Part shown: piece by piece, positions 12,567-13,202 of the stretch
How the letters are laid out: every line of letters starts with the position of its first letter
Numbering within the stretch: the first letter of the stretch is position 1
Source: Methanobacterium sp. PtaU1.Bin097
GTDB lineage: Archaea; Methanobacteriota; Methanobacteria; Methanobacteriales; Methanobacteriaceae
Assembly (NCBI GenBank): GCA_002067325.1
Contig: MVQY01000010.1
Coordinates: 1-13,202 of the forward strand
DNA: 13,202 bases
Direction: 5' to 3'
Made by a program: the position numbers and the translations under genes
Notes under the pieces: model-generated
Database searches by the model: none
What the model was told of the DNA's origin: nothing
What the model saw: only the letters and a program-made list of their open reading frames with translations

Positions 12567-13202
12567 GTGAGTTTTTTTCAAAATCCACATAAGCGTTATA
12601 ATCCCCTGACCGGCGATTGGGTTCTGGTGAGCCCCCATCGGCTGCAGCGCCCCTGGCAGGGGAAGGTGGAAAGTCGGGCTCCGGAAAATCGCCCTGCTTA
12701 TGACCCCCAATGTTATCTTTGCCCTGGAAACCAGCGGGCAGGGGGTAAGCAAAATCCCGCCTACACAGACAATTTCATTTTCCAAAATGATTTTGCCGCT
12801 CTGCTGACCGATACGCCCACCGAGAAATTTGATGAATCCGGTCTCCTGGTGGCGCAGAGTGAAAAAGGTATTTGCCGGGTGATTTGTTATTCTCCCCGGC
12901 ATGATTTGACCATGGCAGAAATGGATGAGGCTGACATCCGCCGTGTCATTGGTTTATGGACAGAACAATACCGGGAACTGGGTGCCCGGGAAGATATTTC
13001 TTATGTCCAGATTTTCGAGAATAAAGGCGCCATGATGGGGTGCAGTAATCCCCATCCCCATGGCCAGGTTTGGGCAACGCAGACAATCCCTCTTGAGCCG
13101 GAAAAAGAATTAATCCATCAAAAAGAGTATTATGATTCTCATCAATGCCAGTGCCTTTTATGCCAGTATCTGCAGGCAGAATTAAAGCAGAAAGACCGCA
13201 TT
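12567..13202 (+). CDS. galT: Galactose-1-phosphate uridylyltransferase, N-terminal part (runs off right edge)
   Basis: The first 212 codons are present, starting with GTG at 12567; AGAGG (12555-12559) lies 7 bases upstream. The protein opens FFQNPHKRYNPLTGDWVLVSPHR, the classic start of class I GalT of the HIT superfamily. Residues C49, C52, H112 and H163 fit the zinc site of E. coli GalT (Cys52, Cys55, His115, His164). H165 in the HPHGQVW motif (163-169) is the nucleophile that carries UMP, matching E. coli His166. The enzyme exchanges UMP between UDP-glucose and galactose-1-phosphate in the Leloir pathway and also links galactose to the UDP-sugar pool, which could feed glycan synthesis. A second CxxC (CQCLLC, near 195-200) lies near the end of the visible part. 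It may be co-transcribed with the exporter genes. Confidence 0.95.
   Translation, partial: MSFFQNPHKRYNPLTGDWVLVSPHRLQRPWQGKVESRAPENRPAYDPQCYLCPGNQRAGGKQNPAYTDNFIFQNDFAALLTDTPTEKFDESGLLVAQSEKGICRVICYSPRHDLTMAEMDEADIRRVIGLWTEQYRELGAREDISYVQIFENKGAMMGCSNPHPHGQVWATQTIPLEPEKELIHQKEYYDSHQCQCLLCQYLQAELKQKDRI

Noticed and set aside
1..13202. CRISPR arrays, tRNA or rRNA genes, insertion sequences
   Set aside because: No regularly spaced direct repeats, no tRNA-like cloverleaf with TTCGA arm, and no transposase-like protein or terminal repeats were found; the cloverleaf at 11273-11372 lacks tRNA hallmarks.

Overview
The window looks like chromosomal DNA of a low-to-mid GC Gram-positive anaerobe of the Clostridia (Bacillota, perhaps Peptococcaceae-like). 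The grounds are a perfect AGGAGG ribosome-binding site, use of GTG and TTG starts, a LysO exporter split into two genes as is common in Clostridia, and Wzx/Wzy-type polysaccharide genes. This is an inference from gene content; no rRNA or other taxonomic marker is present.

Left two thirds (1 to about 9050), minus strand: a surface-polysaccharide cluster read right to left. The order is a membrane-anchored TPR protein, a Wzx-like flippase, a SAM methyltransferase, a GT4-like glycosyltransferase, UDP-ManNAc 6-dehydrogenase (wecC), a second GT4-like glycosyltransferase, an O-antigen polymerase/ligase-family membrane protein, and the first 81 codons of another SAM methyltransferase that runs off the left edge. 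Together they would supply an acidic sugar nucleotide (UDP-ManNAcA), add sugars to a lipid-linked repeat, modify it, flip it across the membrane, and polymerise or transfer it. The initiating sugar-phosphate transferase and wecB are not in the window. The block 4515-7981 is far more AT-rich than its flanks, which suggests separate acquisition.

Middle (about 9050 to 11485), plus strand: an accessory locus built around ParB-like proteins. A decayed parB-like gene (frameshift plus internal deletion, 9156-9817) ends at a strong terminator and is followed by an intact 333-aa ParB-like protein with no ParA beside it. Around the intact gene are inverted repeats built on TTGAC/GTCAA. These include two perfect 22- and 24-bp palindromes sharing the 16-bp core TTTGACAGCTGTCAAA, one inside the last codons of the gene and one about 300 bp downstream. 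The 470-bp non-coding stretch after the gene is unusually rich in potential hairpins, the last four of which nest into a cloverleaf-like arrangement. This is the most unusual part of the window.

Right end (11486-13202), plus strand: a terminator-like hairpin, then the two overlapping halves of a lysine exporter of the LysO family, then the first 212 codons of galT (galactose-1-phosphate uridylyltransferase, Leloir pathway), which runs off the right edge.
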